A DNA stretch of 64,000 nt from Proteus faecis (GCF_003144395.1 NZ_PENZ01000045.1:373220-437219); one strand, 5' to 3'; counted from the first letter of the stretch, positions 10,067 through 20,877 are shown. Translations and numbers: made by a program. The notes: generated from the letters alone by a model not told the origin.

Positions 10067-10105
10067 GCGCCCCGCAACGCCGACGAAGGTTATGCAAAAA
10101 AAGAT

Positions 10106-10182
10106 GGCTATGTAGCTCAGCTGGTTAGAGCACAACACTCATAATGTTGGGGTCACAGGTTCGAATCCCGTCATAGCCACCA
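10106..10182 (+). tRNA. metT: tRNA-Met (CAU), elongator
   Basis: 77 bases with the CCA encoded. The acceptor stem GGCTATG pairs with CATAGCC. The anticodon loop is CTCATAA on a CAACA/TGTTG stem, and the T loop is GGTTCGAATC. The sequence is close to E. coli metT/metU elongator tRNA, not initiator or tRNA-Ile2. An identical copy is at 10526. Confidence 0.97.
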
Positions 10183-10189
10183 TCTTTTT

Positions 10190-10274
10190 GCGGGAGTGGC
10201 GAAATTGGTAGACGCACCAGATTTAGGTTCTGGCGCCGCAAGGTGTGCGAGTTCAAGTCTCGCCTCCCGCACCA
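10190..10274 (+). tRNA. leuW: tRNA-Leu (UAG)
   Basis: 85 bases with a long variable arm (class II). The acceptor stem GCGGGAG pairs with CTCCCGC. The anticodon loop is TTTAGGT on CCAGA/TCTGG, and the CCA end is encoded. Identical in sequence to the seventh gene of the cluster. Confidence 0.97.
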
Positions 10275-10301
10275 TTTAAACTTCGTCAAGAATTTATCAG
10301 T

Positions 10302-10376
10302 TGGGATATCGCCAAGCGGTAAGGCACCAGGTTTTGATCCTGGCATTCCCAGGTTCGAATCCTGGTATCCCAGCCA
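10302..10376 (+). tRNA. glnU: tRNA-Gln (UUG), first copy
   Basis: 75 bases. The acceptor stem TGGGATA pairs with TATCCCA. The anticodon loop is TTTTGAT on CCAGG/CCTGG, and the CCA end is encoded. Identical to the third Gln gene at 10608. Confidence 0.97.
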
Positions 10377-10418
10377 TTTTTCTGATAAATATAGTGTGTT
10401 GACAATTGAATTAGCGGA

Positions 10419-10493
10419 TGGGGTATCGCCAAGCGGTAAGGCACCAGGTTTTGATCCTGGCATTCCCAGGTTCGAATCCTGGTACCCCAGCCA
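10419..10493 (+). tRNA. glnW: tRNA-Gln (UUG), second copy
   Basis: 75 bases. It differs from the other two Gln copies only by a compensated acceptor-stem pair: G at position 5 and C on the opposite strand, where the others have A and T. The anticodon is TTG. Confidence 0.97.
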
Positions 10494-10525
10494 TCTTTCA
10501 AAGGAAAGATAGCTAGATTCAATAC

Positions 10526-10602
10526 GGCTATGTAGCTCAGCTGGTTAGAGCACAACACTCATAATGTTGGGGTCACAGGTTCGAATCCCGTCATAGCCAC
10601 CA
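10526..10602 (+). tRNA. metU: tRNA-Met (CAU), elongator, second copy
   Basis: 77 bases, identical in every base to the tRNA-Met at 10106. Only five bases separate it from the next tRNA, so both are clearly cut from one precursor. Confidence 0.97.
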
Positions 10603-10607
10603 TTTTT

Positions 10608-10682
10608 TGGGATATCGCCAAGCGGTAAGGCACCAGGTTTTGATCCTGGCATTCCCAGGTTCGAATCCTGGTATCCCAGCCA
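10608..10682 (+). tRNA. tRNA-Gln (UUG), third copy
   Basis: 75 bases, identical to the first Gln gene. E. coli has CUG-anticodon glnV at this place, but here the anticodon is TTG. It is the last gene before an intrinsic terminator. Confidence 0.97.
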
Positions 10683-10696
10683 TATTTTGAAAGAGA

Positions 10697-10720
10697 GACT
10701 CGCAGAGCGAGTCTTTTTTT
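10697..10720 (+). terminator. Strong intrinsic terminator inside the tRNA cluster
   Basis: Perfect stem GACTCGC (10697-10703) / GCGAGTC (10707-10713), loop AGA, followed by seven Ts. It stands between the sixth and seventh tRNA genes, so the last tRNA-Leu depends on read-through or its own start. Confidence 0.88.
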
Positions 10721-10732
10721 CTCCAAGTTGTT

Positions 10733-10817
10733 GCGGGAGTGGCGAAATTGGTAGACGCACCAGATTTAGGTTCTGGCGCCGCAAGGTGTGCGAGTTCAAG
10801 TCTCGCCTCCCGCACCA
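10733..10817 (+). tRNA. tRNA-Leu (UAG), second copy
   Basis: 85 bases, identical to the leuW-like gene at 10190. It occupies the place of E. coli glnX. It begins 13 bases past the T run of one terminator and is followed by a second, related terminator, which suggests a duplicated tRNA-terminator unit. Confidence 0.97.
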
Positions 10818-10855
10818 TTGATTACTAACGTGTTTATCACGAAATCAACAGATAA

Positions 10856-10879
10856 GACTCGCAATAGCGGGTCTTTTTT
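10856..10879 (+). terminator. Terminator at the end of the tRNA cluster
   Basis: Stem GACTCGC (10856-10862) / GCGGGTC (10867-10873) with one G-T pair, loop AATA, and six Ts. It resembles the terminator at 10697 in sequence (AGACTCGCAA/AGACTCGCAG). Confidence 0.88.
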
Positions 10880-11044
10880 GTTTTTATCTCTTTAAATTTC
10901 CAATCTATTCTCTAAATATCATTTCTCTTCCCTTCTTTTCTTATTCCTCAGCACCCAAGAACTAAGCTCTTCTACATCATTATTTTTTTACTTATTCTCA
11001 TCTCGACACACTTTATTTATCTCTCTGTACATATATCCCCCTAA

Positions 11045-11066
11045 ATACTATACTCCCCCATAGTAT
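11045..11066. promoter_or_regulatory. Candidate FrmR operator
   Basis: Arms ATACTAT (11045-11051) and ATAGTAT (11060-11066) flank ACTCCCCC, 16 bases before frmR. CsoR/RcnR-family repressors, to which FrmR belongs, use AT-rich inverted repeats around a G/C tract. Formaldehyde would release the repressor. Binding is inferred. Confidence 0.6.
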
Positions 11067-11081
11067 ATTTAAGGACTCTGT

Positions 11082-12489
<1,408 letters not shown>

Positions 12490-12542
12490 TCATCATCAAA
12501 CCTATGTCTCATAGGTTTGTCTTTGCTTTTAAAGGAGTCAAA

Positions 12543-13373
12543 ATGGAAAGGATTGAACGTCATGCCTGTTTTGGTGGTTGGCAAGAAGTCTATCAACATA
12601 CATCAACGACGTTAAATTGTGAGATGAAATTTGCTATCTATCTTCCTCCTATGGAAGAAGAGCAAAAATACCCTGTTTTATATTGGTTATCAGGCTTAAC
12701 CTGTAACGAGCAAAATTTTATTACTAAATCAGGCGCTCAGCAATTTGCCGCGCAACATGGCATTATTTTAGTTGTACCCGATACTAGCCCTCGCGGTGAA
12801 AATGTCGCTGATGATAGTGCTTATGATTTAGGGCAAGGCGCAGGGTTTTACCTCAATGCGACTCAATCGCCATGGAATACTCATTACAATATGTATGATT
12901 ACATTGTAGATGAACTTCCTGCACTAATAGAAACGCATTTTCCAGTGACTTATCAACGTGCCATTAGTGGGCATTCGATGGGGGGACATGGCGCATTAAT
13001 GATTGGACTGCGAAATTCAGAGCGCTATCGCAGTGTATCAGCGTTTTCTCCGATCGTAGCACCATCAGTTGTTCCTTGGGGTAAAAAAGCGTTTAGCGCT
13101 TATTTAGGCGATGATACAGCACAATGGCAACAATATGATACGGTAGCATTGATTAACCAAGCAGAAAGTGTGTTACCTATACGTATTGATGTCGGACTCG
13201 ATGATCCTTTCTATCAAGAGCAACTGAAACCTGAATTATTTGCACAAGCTTGTGATAGAAAACAATTCCCTTATCAATTGAATTTACATCAAGGGTACGA
13301 TCACAGTTACTATTTTGTGGCGAGTTTTATTGGTGAGCATATTGCTTTTCATGCCAAGCAGTTAAAAGCGTAA
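12543..13373 (+). CDS. frmB: S-formylglutathione hydrolase
   Basis: Esterase-D-type serine hydrolase that splits S-formylglutathione into formate and glutathione, completing formaldehyde detoxification. It has 276 residues (E. coli FrmB 277). The nucleophile is Ser145 in GHSMGGHGA, the acid is Asp in GLDDPF near 220, and the base is His254 in GYDHSYYF. The start ATG 12543 is preceded by AAAGGAG at 12531-12537; the upstream in-frame ATG at 12504 lacks a site. It ends at a bidirectional terminator shared with ubiF. Confidence 0.96.
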   Translation: MERIERHACFGGWQEVYQHTSTTLNCEMKFAIYLPPMEEEQKYPVLYWLSGLTCNEQNFITKSGAQQFAAQHGIILVVPDTSPRGENVADDSAYDLGQGAGFYLNATQSPWNTHYNMYDYIVDELPALIETHFPVTYQRAISGHSMGGHGALMIGLRNSERYRSVSAFSPIVAPSVVPWGKKAFSAYLGDDTAQWQQYDTVALINQAESVLPIRIDVGLDDPFYQEQLKPELFAQACDRKQFPYQLNLHQGYDHSYYFVASFIGEHIAFHAKQLKA

Positions 13374-13377
13374 TAAT

Positions 13378-13420
13378 AATGCGATGATCTTATTGCTGAC
13401 ATTCCCCAGATCATCGCATT
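13378..13420. terminator. Bidirectional hairpin between frmB and ubiF
   Basis: Thirteen-base-pair stem AATGCGATGATCT (13378-13390) / AGATCATCGCATT (13408-13420) with a 17-base loop. T-rich tails are short on both sides. It lies directly between two convergent stops. Confidence 0.7.
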
Positions 13421-13425
13421 TCTAG

Positions 13426-14610
13426 TTACTTAATACCTAACGCATAACGTAGTGCAGCTTCTTTCACTTTTCCTGCATGTTGAGCAGCTAAAAGGCCGAT
13501 ATTTCTTACGACTTTTAAACCCGGTAATTGGTGGCTAAAAGCGTGATAAAATACGTCCATACCCGCTTGCATGACTAAATTATCAGGCATACGACGACGC
13601 TGATATTTCTTCAATACCGCCATTGAATCCCAAGGCTCAAAATGTTTTTTGGCATCAGCCACTAAGTCTAAGAAACAATCCACATCACGGTAACCTAAAT
13701 TAACGCCCTGTCCTGCTAACGGATTGATGGTGTGAGCCGCATCGCCCAACAAAATAACACCTTTATCAACATAACGACTTGCATGTTGACGCGTTAATGG
13801 GAATGAGCCAGCAGCAATAGGCGTTACCTTACCCAATCGCTCAGGAAAAGCATGTTGAATTTCTTTTTCTAACTGCGTCATCGACATATTTTGCAGTTTT
13901 CTAATTCTGTCAGGCGAGTCATACCAAACCAAACAGGCCCAATTATCAAAAAGGGGTAAATAAGCACGGGGCCCTGAGGGGTAAAAACGTTGCCATGTTC
14001 CCTTTTCAGGAGGCAACTCTGTTTTCACCGTGATCAGCATACAAGATTGACGATATTGCCAACCATTGCTACCAATACCCGCAAATTGGCGAACTTGAGA
14101 ATTCGCACCATCTGCACCTACCACTAAATTTGTAGTCACTTCATTACCATCAGAAAGTGTTACTTTCCATTTATCATCTAAATACGTCATTTTACTTAGA
14201 CTATTTGGACATAATAAAGTGATATTGCTATAACGTTCAGCCTCTTGCCAAAGGGCTAATTGCAAAATTCGGTTTTCAACCATATAGCCTAATTCAGGTA
14301 AACCTAAGCTTTTAGCATCAAAAACCACATGGGCATTCTCTTCTTCCCATGTTTCTAAGGTAAGATAAGGTGCAGAACGCATAGCTAAAACATGTTGCCA
14401 TGCACCTAATTGTTTTAATAGACTAACGGACGCGCAACTAATCGCAGAAATACGGATATCAGGATGAGATGACGCATCAAAAGGTGCAGGAGACTGTCGT
14501 TCAATCATTGCAACACGCAATCCTTCTTGCGCCAGCCCAATTGCAACAGCAGCGCCAATCATCCCGCCACCCGCGATGATTGCATCAAAATCGTTTTTTA
14601 CATTACTCAT
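13426..14610 (-). CDS. ubiF: 3-demethoxyubiquinol 3-hydroxylase UbiF
   Basis: FAD monooxygenase of aerobic ubiquinone synthesis. The N-terminal Rossmann motif is AIIAGGGMIGAAVAIGLA. The UbiH/F/I-family fingerprints are VVGADGANSQVR and GDAAHTINPLAGQGVNLGYRDVD. It matches E. coli UbiF (391) over its length. In-frame ATGs lie at 14631, 14613 and 14610. I chose 14610 (MSNVKND, 394 residues) because it fits the E. coli length; no ribosome site clearly decides. The neighbour miaB is divergent, as in E. coli. Confidence 0.92.
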   Translation of the reverse strand: MSNVKNDFDAIIAGGGMIGAAVAIGLAQEGLRVAMIERQSPAPFDASSHPDIRISAISCASVSLLKQLGAWQHVLAMRSAPYLTLETWEEENAHVVFDAKSLGLPELGYMVENRILQLALWQEAERYSNITLLCPNSLSKMTYLDDKWKVTLSDGNEVTTNLVVGADGANSQVRQFAGIGSNGWQYRQSCMLITVKTELPPEKGTWQRFYPSGPRAYLPLFDNWACLVWYDSPDRIRKLQNMSMTQLEKEIQHAFPERLGKVTPIAAGSFPLTRQHASRYVDKGVILLGDAAHTINPLAGQGVNLGYRDVDCFLDLVADAKKHFEPWDSMAVLKKYQRRRMPDNLVMQAGMDVFYHAFSHQLPGLKVVRNIGLLAAQHAGKVKEAALRYALGIK

Positions 14611-14818
14611 CATTGTTATGCCATAACTCATTACTTTAAATAATAGGTAAGCGCTGTTTCAATTTATTTCTATTAAACTAAACGCCATAGATAATTAGCG
14701 CCGACTTGCTCTAGTCACTGACCACACAAATGACTACAATAACCACCTTATTGGCTTATTACACGCAACGTTTTCCAATGATTAGCTATTGTCTCACTGA
14801 AAATACCGGATTTACACA

Positions 14819-16249
14819 ATGTCGACGATAAAAAAACTGTACATTAAAACTTGGGGCTGTCAGATGAATGAGTACGATTCATCCAAAATGGCAGACCTAC
14901 TCGAAAGCACCCACGGTTATCAGTTAACCGATGTCGCCGAAGATGCGGACATTCTACTGCTAAATACCTGTTCTATCCGTGAGAAAGCACAAGAAAAAGT
15001 CTTTCATCAGTTAGGACGTTGGAAATATTTCAAAGATAATAAACCCGATATTATCATTGGCGTCGGCGGTTGTGTTGCATCTCAAGAAGGTGAATACATC
15101 CGTCAACGCGCGCAGTGTGTCGATATTATCTTCGGGCCACAAACCTTACACCGTTTGCCTGAAATGATTAATCAGGTTAAAGGGACTAAAAGCCCTGTTG
15201 TCGATATCAGCTTCCCTGAAATCGAAAAATTTGACCGTTTACCAGAACCACGTGCTGAAGGCCCTTCTGCTTTCGTTTCCATCATGGAAGGCTGTAACAA
15301 ATACTGCTCTTTCTGCGTAGTGCCTTACACACGTGGTGAAGAAGTTAGCCGTCCTTGTGATGATGTACTATTTGAAATTGCTCAATTAGCTGCACAAGGT
15401 GTACGAGAAGTAAACTTGTTAGGTCAAAACGTTAACGCCTATCGTGGTGCTACTTTTGATGGTCAGATCTGTAGCTTTGCTGAATTAATTCGCTTAGTCG
15501 CTGCAATTGACGGTATTGACCGCATTCGCTTTACTACCAGTCACCCTATCGAATTTACTGACGATATTGTTGCGGTTTATGAAGATACACCAGAATTAGT
15601 CAGCTATTTACACTTGCCTGTGCAAAGTGGTTCTGACCGCATTCTAACATTAATGAAGCGTAACCATACTGCACTTGAATATAAGAGCATCATTCGCAAA
15701 TTACGCAAAGCTCGTCCTGATATTCTGATAAGTTCAGACTTTATCATTGGTTTTCCGGGTGAAACTCAAGACGACTTTGAAAAAACCATGCAATTAATTG
15801 CGGATGTTAATTTTGATATGAGCTTTAGTTTCATCTATTCAGCACGTCCAGGTACACCAGCCGCTGATTTACCTGATGACGTCACTGAAGATGAGAAGAA
15901 ACAACGTTTATATCTACTACAACAGCGCATCAATCAACAAGCGATGAACTTTAGCCGTGCAATGTTAAACACCGTACAGCGTATTCTAGTAGAAGGGCCT
16001 TCACGTAAAAATGTGATGGAGCTTTCTGGCCGTACTGAAAATAACCGAGTGGTTAATTTTGAAGGCACACCAGATATGATTGGTAAGTTCGTTGATGTTG
16101 AGATTGTTGACGTTTATGCCAATTCACTACGTGGTAAAGTCGTTAGAACGGAAGATCAAATGGATTTACGTATTCACGAATCTCCAGAATCCGTCATTGC
16201 ACGTACACGTAAAGAAGATGAATTAGGAGTCGGTGTTTACCAACCTTAA
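14819..16249 (+). CDS. miaB: tRNA-2-methylthio-N6-isopentenyladenosine synthase MiaB
   Basis: Radical-SAM methylthiotransferase that adds the 2-methylthio group to i6A37 of tRNAs reading U-starting codons. It has 476 residues (E. coli 474). The N-terminal cluster cysteines are 14, 51 and 85. The radical-SAM CxxxCxxC is at 159/163/166 (GCNKYCSFC). A C-terminal TRAM domain follows. Transcribed with ybeZ, ybeY, ybeX and lnt, as in E. coli. Confidence 0.97.
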   Translation: MSTIKKLYIKTWGCQMNEYDSSKMADLLESTHGYQLTDVAEDADILLLNTCSIREKAQEKVFHQLGRWKYFKDNKPDIIIGVGGCVASQEGEYIRQRAQCVDIIFGPQTLHRLPEMINQVKGTKSPVVDISFPEIEKFDRLPEPRAEGPSAFVSIMEGCNKYCSFCVVPYTRGEEVSRPCDDVLFEIAQLAAQGVREVNLLGQNVNAYRGATFDGQICSFAELIRLVAAIDGIDRIRFTTSHPIEFTDDIVAVYEDTPELVSYLHLPVQSGSDRILTLMKRNHTALEYKSIIRKLRKARPDILISSDFIIGFPGETQDDFEKTMQLIADVNFDMSFSFIYSARPGTPAADLPDDVTEDEKKQRLYLLQQRINQQAMNFSRAMLNTVQRILVEGPSRKNVMELSGRTENNRVVNFEGTPDMIGKFVDVEIVDVYANSLRGKVVRTEDQMDLRIHESPESVIARTRKEDELGVGVYQP

Positions 16250-16277
16250 TTGATCAGATTTAACAAAAGGATAATCA

Positions 16278-17339
16278 GTGACAGTAATAGCACATGCACA
16301 GGTAGCGACCCAAGAAATCTTCTTAGAGCCAGCTGACAATGCCCGTTTAATGAGCCTATGTGGTCCATTTGACGATAATATTAAGCAACTTGAGCGCCGT
16401 TTAGGTATCGAGATTAATCATCGTGATAACCGTTTTAAACTCACGGGAAAATCATTGTGTGTCAATGCGGCTGCAGGAATTTTACGTCGCCTGTATGTGG
16501 AAACCTCGCCAATTAAAGGCGTGATCCCCGATATCGACCCTGAACAAATTCACCTTGCAATCAAAGAAAGCCGTGTGCTTGAGCAAAGTGATGAGCATGT
16601 TCCTGAATTTGGGAAATCAACCAATATTCGGACTAAACGAGGTGTAATAAAACCTCGTACACCCAATCAGGCGCAGTATATTGCCAATATCCAAACCCAT
16701 GATATTACGTTTGGTATTGGACCTGCAGGTACAGGTAAAACCTATCTAGCTGTTGCTGCTGCTGTGGATGCCCTTGAGCGCCAAGAAGTACGTCGTATTC
16801 TGTTAACACGTCCAGCCGTTGAAGCAGGTGAGAAACTAGGCTTTTTACCGGGTGACCTCAGTCAAAAAGTCGATCCTTATTTGCGACCACTTTATGATGC
16901 GTTATTTGAGATGTTGGGTTTTGAAAAAGTTGAGAAACTAATAGAGCGTAATGTTATCGAAGTCGCCCCTCTCGCTTATATGCGTGGGCGTACACTTAAT
17001 GATGCTTTTATTATTCTCGATGAAAGTCAAAACACCACTATTGAACAGATGAAAATGTTCTTAACGCGTATTGGTTTTAACTCTAAAGCAGTTATCACTG
17101 GGGATATTACCCAGATTGACCTGCCAAGAGGCAATAAATCAGGCTTACGTCATGCCATTGAAGTGTTATCTGATGTAAATGACTTAAGTTTTAACTTTTT
17201 CCACAGTGAAGACGTTGTTCGCCATCCAGTGGTTGCCAAAATTGTTATCGCCTATGAAGCTTGGGAAACGGAAGATCAAAAACGCCGCCAAGCTATCAAA
17301 GCAGAAAAAGAGAAGCTTCAGAGAGATAATCATGAGTGA
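16278..17339 (+). CDS. ybeZ: PhoH-like ATPase YbeZ
   Basis: PhoH-family P-loop ATPase of 353 residues starting at GTG 16278. It has Walker [10 protein letters not shown] and Walker [10 protein letters not shown], and its C-terminal half is nearly identical to E. coli YbeZ. The family is linked with YbeY in ribosomal RNA processing; its exact activity is unclear. It overlaps ybeY by 8 bases, which suggests translational coupling. The first ten residues ([10 protein letters not shown]) differ from E. coli. Confidence 0.93.
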   Translation: MTVIAHAQVATQEIFLEPADNARLMSLCGPFDDNIKQLERRLGIEINHRDNRFKLTGKSLCVNAAAGILRRLYVETSPIKGVIPDIDPEQIHLAIKESRVLEQSDEHVPEFGKSTNIRTKRGVIKPRTPNQAQYIANIQTHDITFGIGPAGTGKTYLAVAAAVDALERQEVRRILLTRPAVEAGEKLGFLPGDLSQKVDPYLRPLYDALFEMLGFEKVEKLIERNVIEVAPLAYMRGRTLNDAFIILDESQNTTIEQMKMFLTRIGFNSKAVITGDITQIDLPRGNKSGLRHAIEVLSDVNDLSFNFFHSEDVVRHPVVAKIVIAYEAWETEDQKRRQAIKAEKEKLQRDNHE

Positions 17340-17799
17340 AGTTATCCTTGATTTACAAATAGCAAGTGAAAATGCACAAGGGCTTCCTACCGAAGCCCAA
17401 TTTATGACATGGTTAGAAGCGGTATTACCGCAATTTCAACCGGTAAGTGAAGTGACTATTCGTATTGTTGATGAAGCAGAAAGTCACGAACTAAATCTCA
17501 CTTATCGAGGAAAAGATAAACCAACTAATGTGCTTTCTTTTCCCTTTGAGGCTCCACCTGAAGTTGAATTGCCTCTCTTGGGAGATTTGATTATTTGCCG
17601 TCAAGTGGTAGAAAAAGAGGCGGCTGAACAGAGTAAGACTGTTGAAGAACACTGGGCACACATGGTTATTCATGGATGTCTGCATCTTTTAGGTTATGAT
17701 CATATTGAAGATGATGAAGCCGAAGAAATGGAAGGTTTAGAGACAGAAATCTTACAAAATTTAGGTTATGCAGATCCCTATTTAATTGAAAAAGAGTAA
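17332..17799 (+). CDS. ybeY: Endoribonuclease YbeY
   Basis: Single-strand endoribonuclease for 16S rRNA 3'-end maturation and ribosome quality control. The metal site H-x3-H-x5-H is visible in [11 protein letters not shown] near residues 114-124. The start is ATG 17332 (MSEVILD), inside the end of ybeZ, giving 155 residues, the same as E. coli. The open frame extends further upstream only through ybeZ. Confidence 0.96.
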   Translation: MSEVILDLQIASENAQGLPTEAQFMTWLEAVLPQFQPVSEVTIRIVDEAESHELNLTYRGKDKPTNVLSFPFEAPPEVELPLLGDLIICRQVVEKEAAEQSKTVEEHWAHMVIHGCLHLLGYDHIEDDEAEEMEGLETEILQNLGYADPYLIEKE

Positions 17800-17870
17800 C
17801 AGTTCTCTTATTTTTATGATAAATACTATATCTAATTAACCATTCAATGAGGAAAAATAGTTAAAACGCC

Positions 17871-18752
17871 ATGAGCGACGACCAATCTTCGAGTAACGAT
17901 AACCCTGGTCCTAAGAAAGGGTTTCTCACACTGCTTAATCAGTGGTTCCACGGTGAACCTAAAAACCGTGATGATCTGATGGAGCTTATCCGCGATTCTG
18001 AACAGAAAGAATTAATTGATCCTGACACCCGCGACATGCTTGAAGGGGTAATGGATATTGCTGAACAACGCGTTCGGGACATCATGATCCCTCGCTCGCA
18101 AATTGTCACACTAAAACGCAATCAAACCCTTGATGAATGTTTGGATGTGATTATTGACTCAGCACACTCCCGTTTCCCTGTTATTAGCGAGGACAAAGAT
18201 CATATTGAAGGCTTATTAATGGCAAAAGATTTACTGCCATTTATGCGTACTGACGCAGAGCCATTTAGTATGGATAAAGTCTTACGCTCTGCTGTTGTTG
18301 TGCCTGAAAGCAAACGAGTTGATCGCCTATTAAAAGAGTTCCGCTCTCAACGCTATCATATGGCGATTGTGATCGATGAATTTGGAGGCGTATCTGGTCT
18401 CGTCACAATTGAGGATATTCTTGAACTTATCGTAGGCGAAATTGAAGATGAGTATGACGATGAGGATGATATTGATATTCGCCCACTGAGTCGTCACGCT
18501 TACTCAGTTCGAGCTTTAACCCAGATAGAAGATTTCAATGAAGCGTTCGGGACACATTTCAGCGATGAAGAAGTTGATACTATTGGCGGTTTAGTTATGC
18601 AAGCCTTTGGTCACCTTCCTGCTCGTGGTGAAACTATTGCCATTGATAATTACCAATTTAAAGTTGTTATGGCTGATAGCCGTAAGATCATTCAGGTTTA
18701 TGTGCATATTCCCGATGATGCGCCAATTCCTGAACTAGGTAATGATGCATAG
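17871..18752 (+). CDS. ybeX: CorC/YbeX, CBS-domain protein
   Basis: 293-residue soluble protein. It has two CBS domains (about 70-195, with [19 protein letters not shown] and [22 protein letters not shown]) and a C-terminal CorC/HlyC domain ([23 protein letters not shown]). E. coli YbeX/CorC was tied to magnesium efflux and more recently to ribosome biogenesis, which the ybeZ-ybeY context favours. The ribosome site GAGGA is 17 bases from ATG 17871, unusually far. It ends 7 bases before lnt. Confidence 0.93.
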   Translation: MSDDQSSSNDNPGPKKGFLTLLNQWFHGEPKNRDDLMELIRDSEQKELIDPDTRDMLEGVMDIAEQRVRDIMIPRSQIVTLKRNQTLDECLDVIIDSAHSRFPVISEDKDHIEGLLMAKDLLPFMRTDAEPFSMDKVLRSAVVVPESKRVDRLLKEFRSQRYHMAIVIDEFGGVSGLVTIEDILELIVGEIEDEYDDEDDIDIRPLSRHAYSVRALTQIEDFNEAFGTHFSDEEVDTIGGLVMQAFGHLPARGETIAIDNYQFKVVMADSRKIIQVYVHIPDDAPIPELGNDA

Positions 18753-18759
18753 GATATCA

Positions 18760-20286
18760 ATGAATAAGATCTCTTTCTTAAACCGCCAGTGGGTTCGCGC
18801 CCTTCTGGCGGTTTTTTTCGGTGCCATTGGCACATTAGCATTTTCACCATTTGATTTTTGGCCTGCGGCGTTAATTTCACTACTTGGCTTATTACTGATA
18901 ATCACGCATCGTACAACTCGTCAAGGTGCATTCCTTGGTTTTGCTTGGGGATTTGGGTTATTTGGTAGCGGTGTAAATTGGGTTTACGTCAGTATTGCTG
19001 ATTTTGGTGGTATGCCGTTTGCGATAAATATCTTTTTAGTCATTTTATTAGCACTCTACTTATCACTCTATACACTGTTATTTGCAGGATTGCTGAATAA
19101 GTTTTTTCCAAAGCCAACCCTGTGGCGTTTTGTATTTGCCGCCCCTGCACTATGGCAAATCACTGAATTTTTAAGAGGCTGGGTATTATCAGGTTTCCCT
19201 TGGTTACAATTTGGCTATAGCCAAATCGATGGCCCATTAAAAGGTATTGCACCTATTTTCGGTGTCACGATGATAACGTTGCTCTTAACCGTTATTAGTG
19301 GATTAATTGCATTTACAATCTATCGTAAATCAATTTACAGCCTCGTGGTTGCACTGCTTTTATTAGTATTACCTATCAGCTTTAAATCCTATCAGTGGTA
19401 TCAACCTTTGCCTGATGAAACGCAAGAAATCGCATTAGTTCAAGGCAATATTGCACAATCTTTAAAATGGGAACCGGGTACATTAGAGAGTACATTAAAA
19501 ACCTATCTCACTTTAAGTCGCCCTTTTATTGGTAATGCGAATCTCATTATTTGGCCTGAATCTGCGATCCCTGATGTTGAAATTCAGCAACAACGTTTTT
19601 TAGCTGAATTGGATAAGCAGTTAAGAGAGCAAGATACCCATTTAATGACAGGAATTATTGATGCTCGGCCAACATTAGAAGGTTATCGTTTCTACAATAG
19701 TGTCATCACATTAGGTGAGCACTATGCTTATCAATATCCAGCAACCGATCGCTATAACAAACATCACCTTGTTCCTTTTGGTGAATATGTACCATTAGAA
19801 TCACTATTACGTCCACTTGCGCCTTTCTTTAATTTACCGATGTCATCATTAAGCCAAGGTGAATATGTACAGCCTCAACTTACAGTCAATGATGCCAAAA
19901 TAACCGCAGCGATTTGCTACGAAATTATTTTAGGTGAACAAGTCCGCGCTAATTTTAAACCTGATACACGCTTCTTATTAACGATTTCTAATGATGCGTG
20001 GTTTGGTAACTCCATTGGACCATGGCAACACTTCCAAATGGCGAGAATGCGTTCTCTTGAACTAGGAAGACCATTATTACGCTCGACAAATAACGGTATT
20101 ACCGCATTCATTGCTGCCAATGGTGATGTAATCTCTCAACTGCCTCAGTTTGAAGAAGGTGCTTTAGCGGAAAAAATCACCCCAACAACAGGGTTAACCC
20201 CTTATTATAAATGGGGAAATACACCATTGTGGATAATCGTTGGATTATTTTTTATCATCGCCTTTATTAAACGCCGAGTTGAATAA
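18760..20286 (+). CDS. lnt: Apolipoprotein N-acyltransferase
   Basis: Inner-membrane enzyme that adds the third acyl chain to lipoproteins. The N-terminal half holds several membrane helices; the periplasmic nitrilase domain carries the triad Glu267 (WPESAI), Lys334 (RYNKHH) and Cys386 (ICYEI). The start is ATG 18760 (MNKISF), 5 bases after AGGA, giving 508 residues (E. coli 512); an upstream in-frame ATG at 18742 overlaps ybeX. The early codons form a very stable terminator-like hairpin. Confidence 0.95.
   Translation: MNKISFLNRQWVRALLAVFFGAIGTLAFSPFDFWPAALISLLGLLLIITHRTTRQGAFLGFAWGFGLFGSGVNWVYVSIADFGGMPFAINIFLVILLALYLSLYTLLFAGLLNKFFPKPTLWRFVFAAPALWQITEFLRGWVLSGFPWLQFGYSQIDGPLKGIAPIFGVTMITLLLTVISGLIAFTIYRKSIYSLVVALLLLVLPISFKSYQWYQPLPDETQEIALVQGNIAQSLKWEPGTLESTLKTYLTLSRPFIGNANLIIWPESAIPDVEIQQQRFLAELDKQLREQDTHLMTGIIDARPTLEGYRFYNSVITLGEHYAYQYPATDRYNKHHLVPFGEYVPLESLLRPLAPFFNLPMSSLSQGEYVQPQLTVNDAKITAAICYEIILGEQVRANFKPDTRFLLTISNDAWFGNSIGPWQHFQMARMRSLELGRPLLRSTNNGITAFIAANGDVISQLPQFEEGALAEKITPTTGLTPYYKWGNTPLWIIVGLFFIIAFIKRRVE
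18781..18818 (+). terminator. Terminator-like hairpin inside the lnt coding start
   Basis: Perfect 9-base-pair stem AACCGCCAG (18781-18789) / CTGGCGGTT (18805-18813), with an extra GGG/CCC pairing inside the loop. It is followed by an unbroken T run to 18818. It covers codons 8-20 of lnt. It has every feature of an intrinsic terminator but lies within a real gene, so translation probably decides whether it forms. Confidence 0.75.
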
Positions 20287-20299
20287 AGCAAAATAAAAT

Positions 20300-20335
20300 A
20301 ACGGAATTCAATATAATCATGAATTCCGTTATTTT
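20300..20335. terminator. Bidirectional terminator between lnt and scsD
   Basis: Eleven-base-pair stem AACGGAATTCA (20300-20310) / TGAATTCCGTT (20320-20330) with a 9-base loop. ATTTTT follows on the plus strand and T-rich sequence on the minus strand. The flanking genes converge. Confidence 0.82.
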
Positions 20336-20373
20336 TAATCGATTAAAGCTTAAAATGATTGCTTGTATACCGT

Positions 20374-20877
20374 TCAAAAACCAGCCCACCATAAACGCAG
20401 TTTTAATCCCCACGAAGATGACCAACCGCTAGTAAACCCTACCATTTCCCCTTTATAAACAATAACAAATGAGGGTGTTGCACTAATTTCCCACTGTTGA
20501 GAAATATCCCCTCGACTATCATTTATTACCGGAAAGAGTAGTCCTTTAGAGTGAATACCGCGTTCTAACTTTGCGTTATCACCCGAACGGATCGCAACAG
20601 ATGTCACATTATAGCCATCTTGCGCTAACGAATTGACTGTCGGCGTTGTGAGTTTACAAACACCACACCAAGTTGCCCAAAAATAGATTAATAAGGGCTT
20701 TTCAGCACTCAATTCAGCTAAAGAAACAACCTTATTATCAATAGTATAAAGCTCAGGTAAATTGGTTAGAGAGGGTGGCGTAGGTTGTCGCCACCAATCC
20801 ATAGCAAAAGAAGCTACAACGAAAATGACAACCAGAACAAGCAGTTCTTTACTCCACTTTCGCAAGCGACTACACAT
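20374..20877 (-). CDS. scsD: Membrane-anchored thioredoxin-like ScsD
   Basis: 167-residue TlpA/ResA-type thiol oxidoreductase. It has an N-terminal membrane anchor (residues 11-27) and a periplasmic thioredoxin fold with active-site Cys71-Gly-Val-Cys74 (FWATWCGVCK). It is the last gene of scsABCD, and its ATG overlaps the scsC stop by one base (TAATG). In Salmonella and Proteus the scs genes give copper tolerance by handling periplasmic disulfides. The partner and substrate of ScsD are less certain. Confidence 0.88.
   Translation of the reverse strand: MCSRLRKWSKELLVLVVIFVVASFAMDWWRQPTPPSLTNLPELYTIDNKVVSLAELSAEKPLLIYFWATWCGVCKLTTPTVNSLAQDGYNVTSVAIRSGDNAKLERGIHSKGLLFPVINDSRGDISQQWEISATPSFVIVYKGEMVGFTSGWSSSWGLKLRLWWAGF

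Noticed and set aside
10391-10420. TTGACA between the two adjacent tRNA-Gln genes as an internal promoter
   Set aside because: No -10 box at a proper distance; the tRNA genes are better explained by the promoter at 10038.
10125-10818. Several 75-112-residue open frames antisense to the tRNA cluster
   Set aside because: They repeat the same peptides (PGSKPGALPLGD) because they are reverse readings of duplicated tRNA genes.
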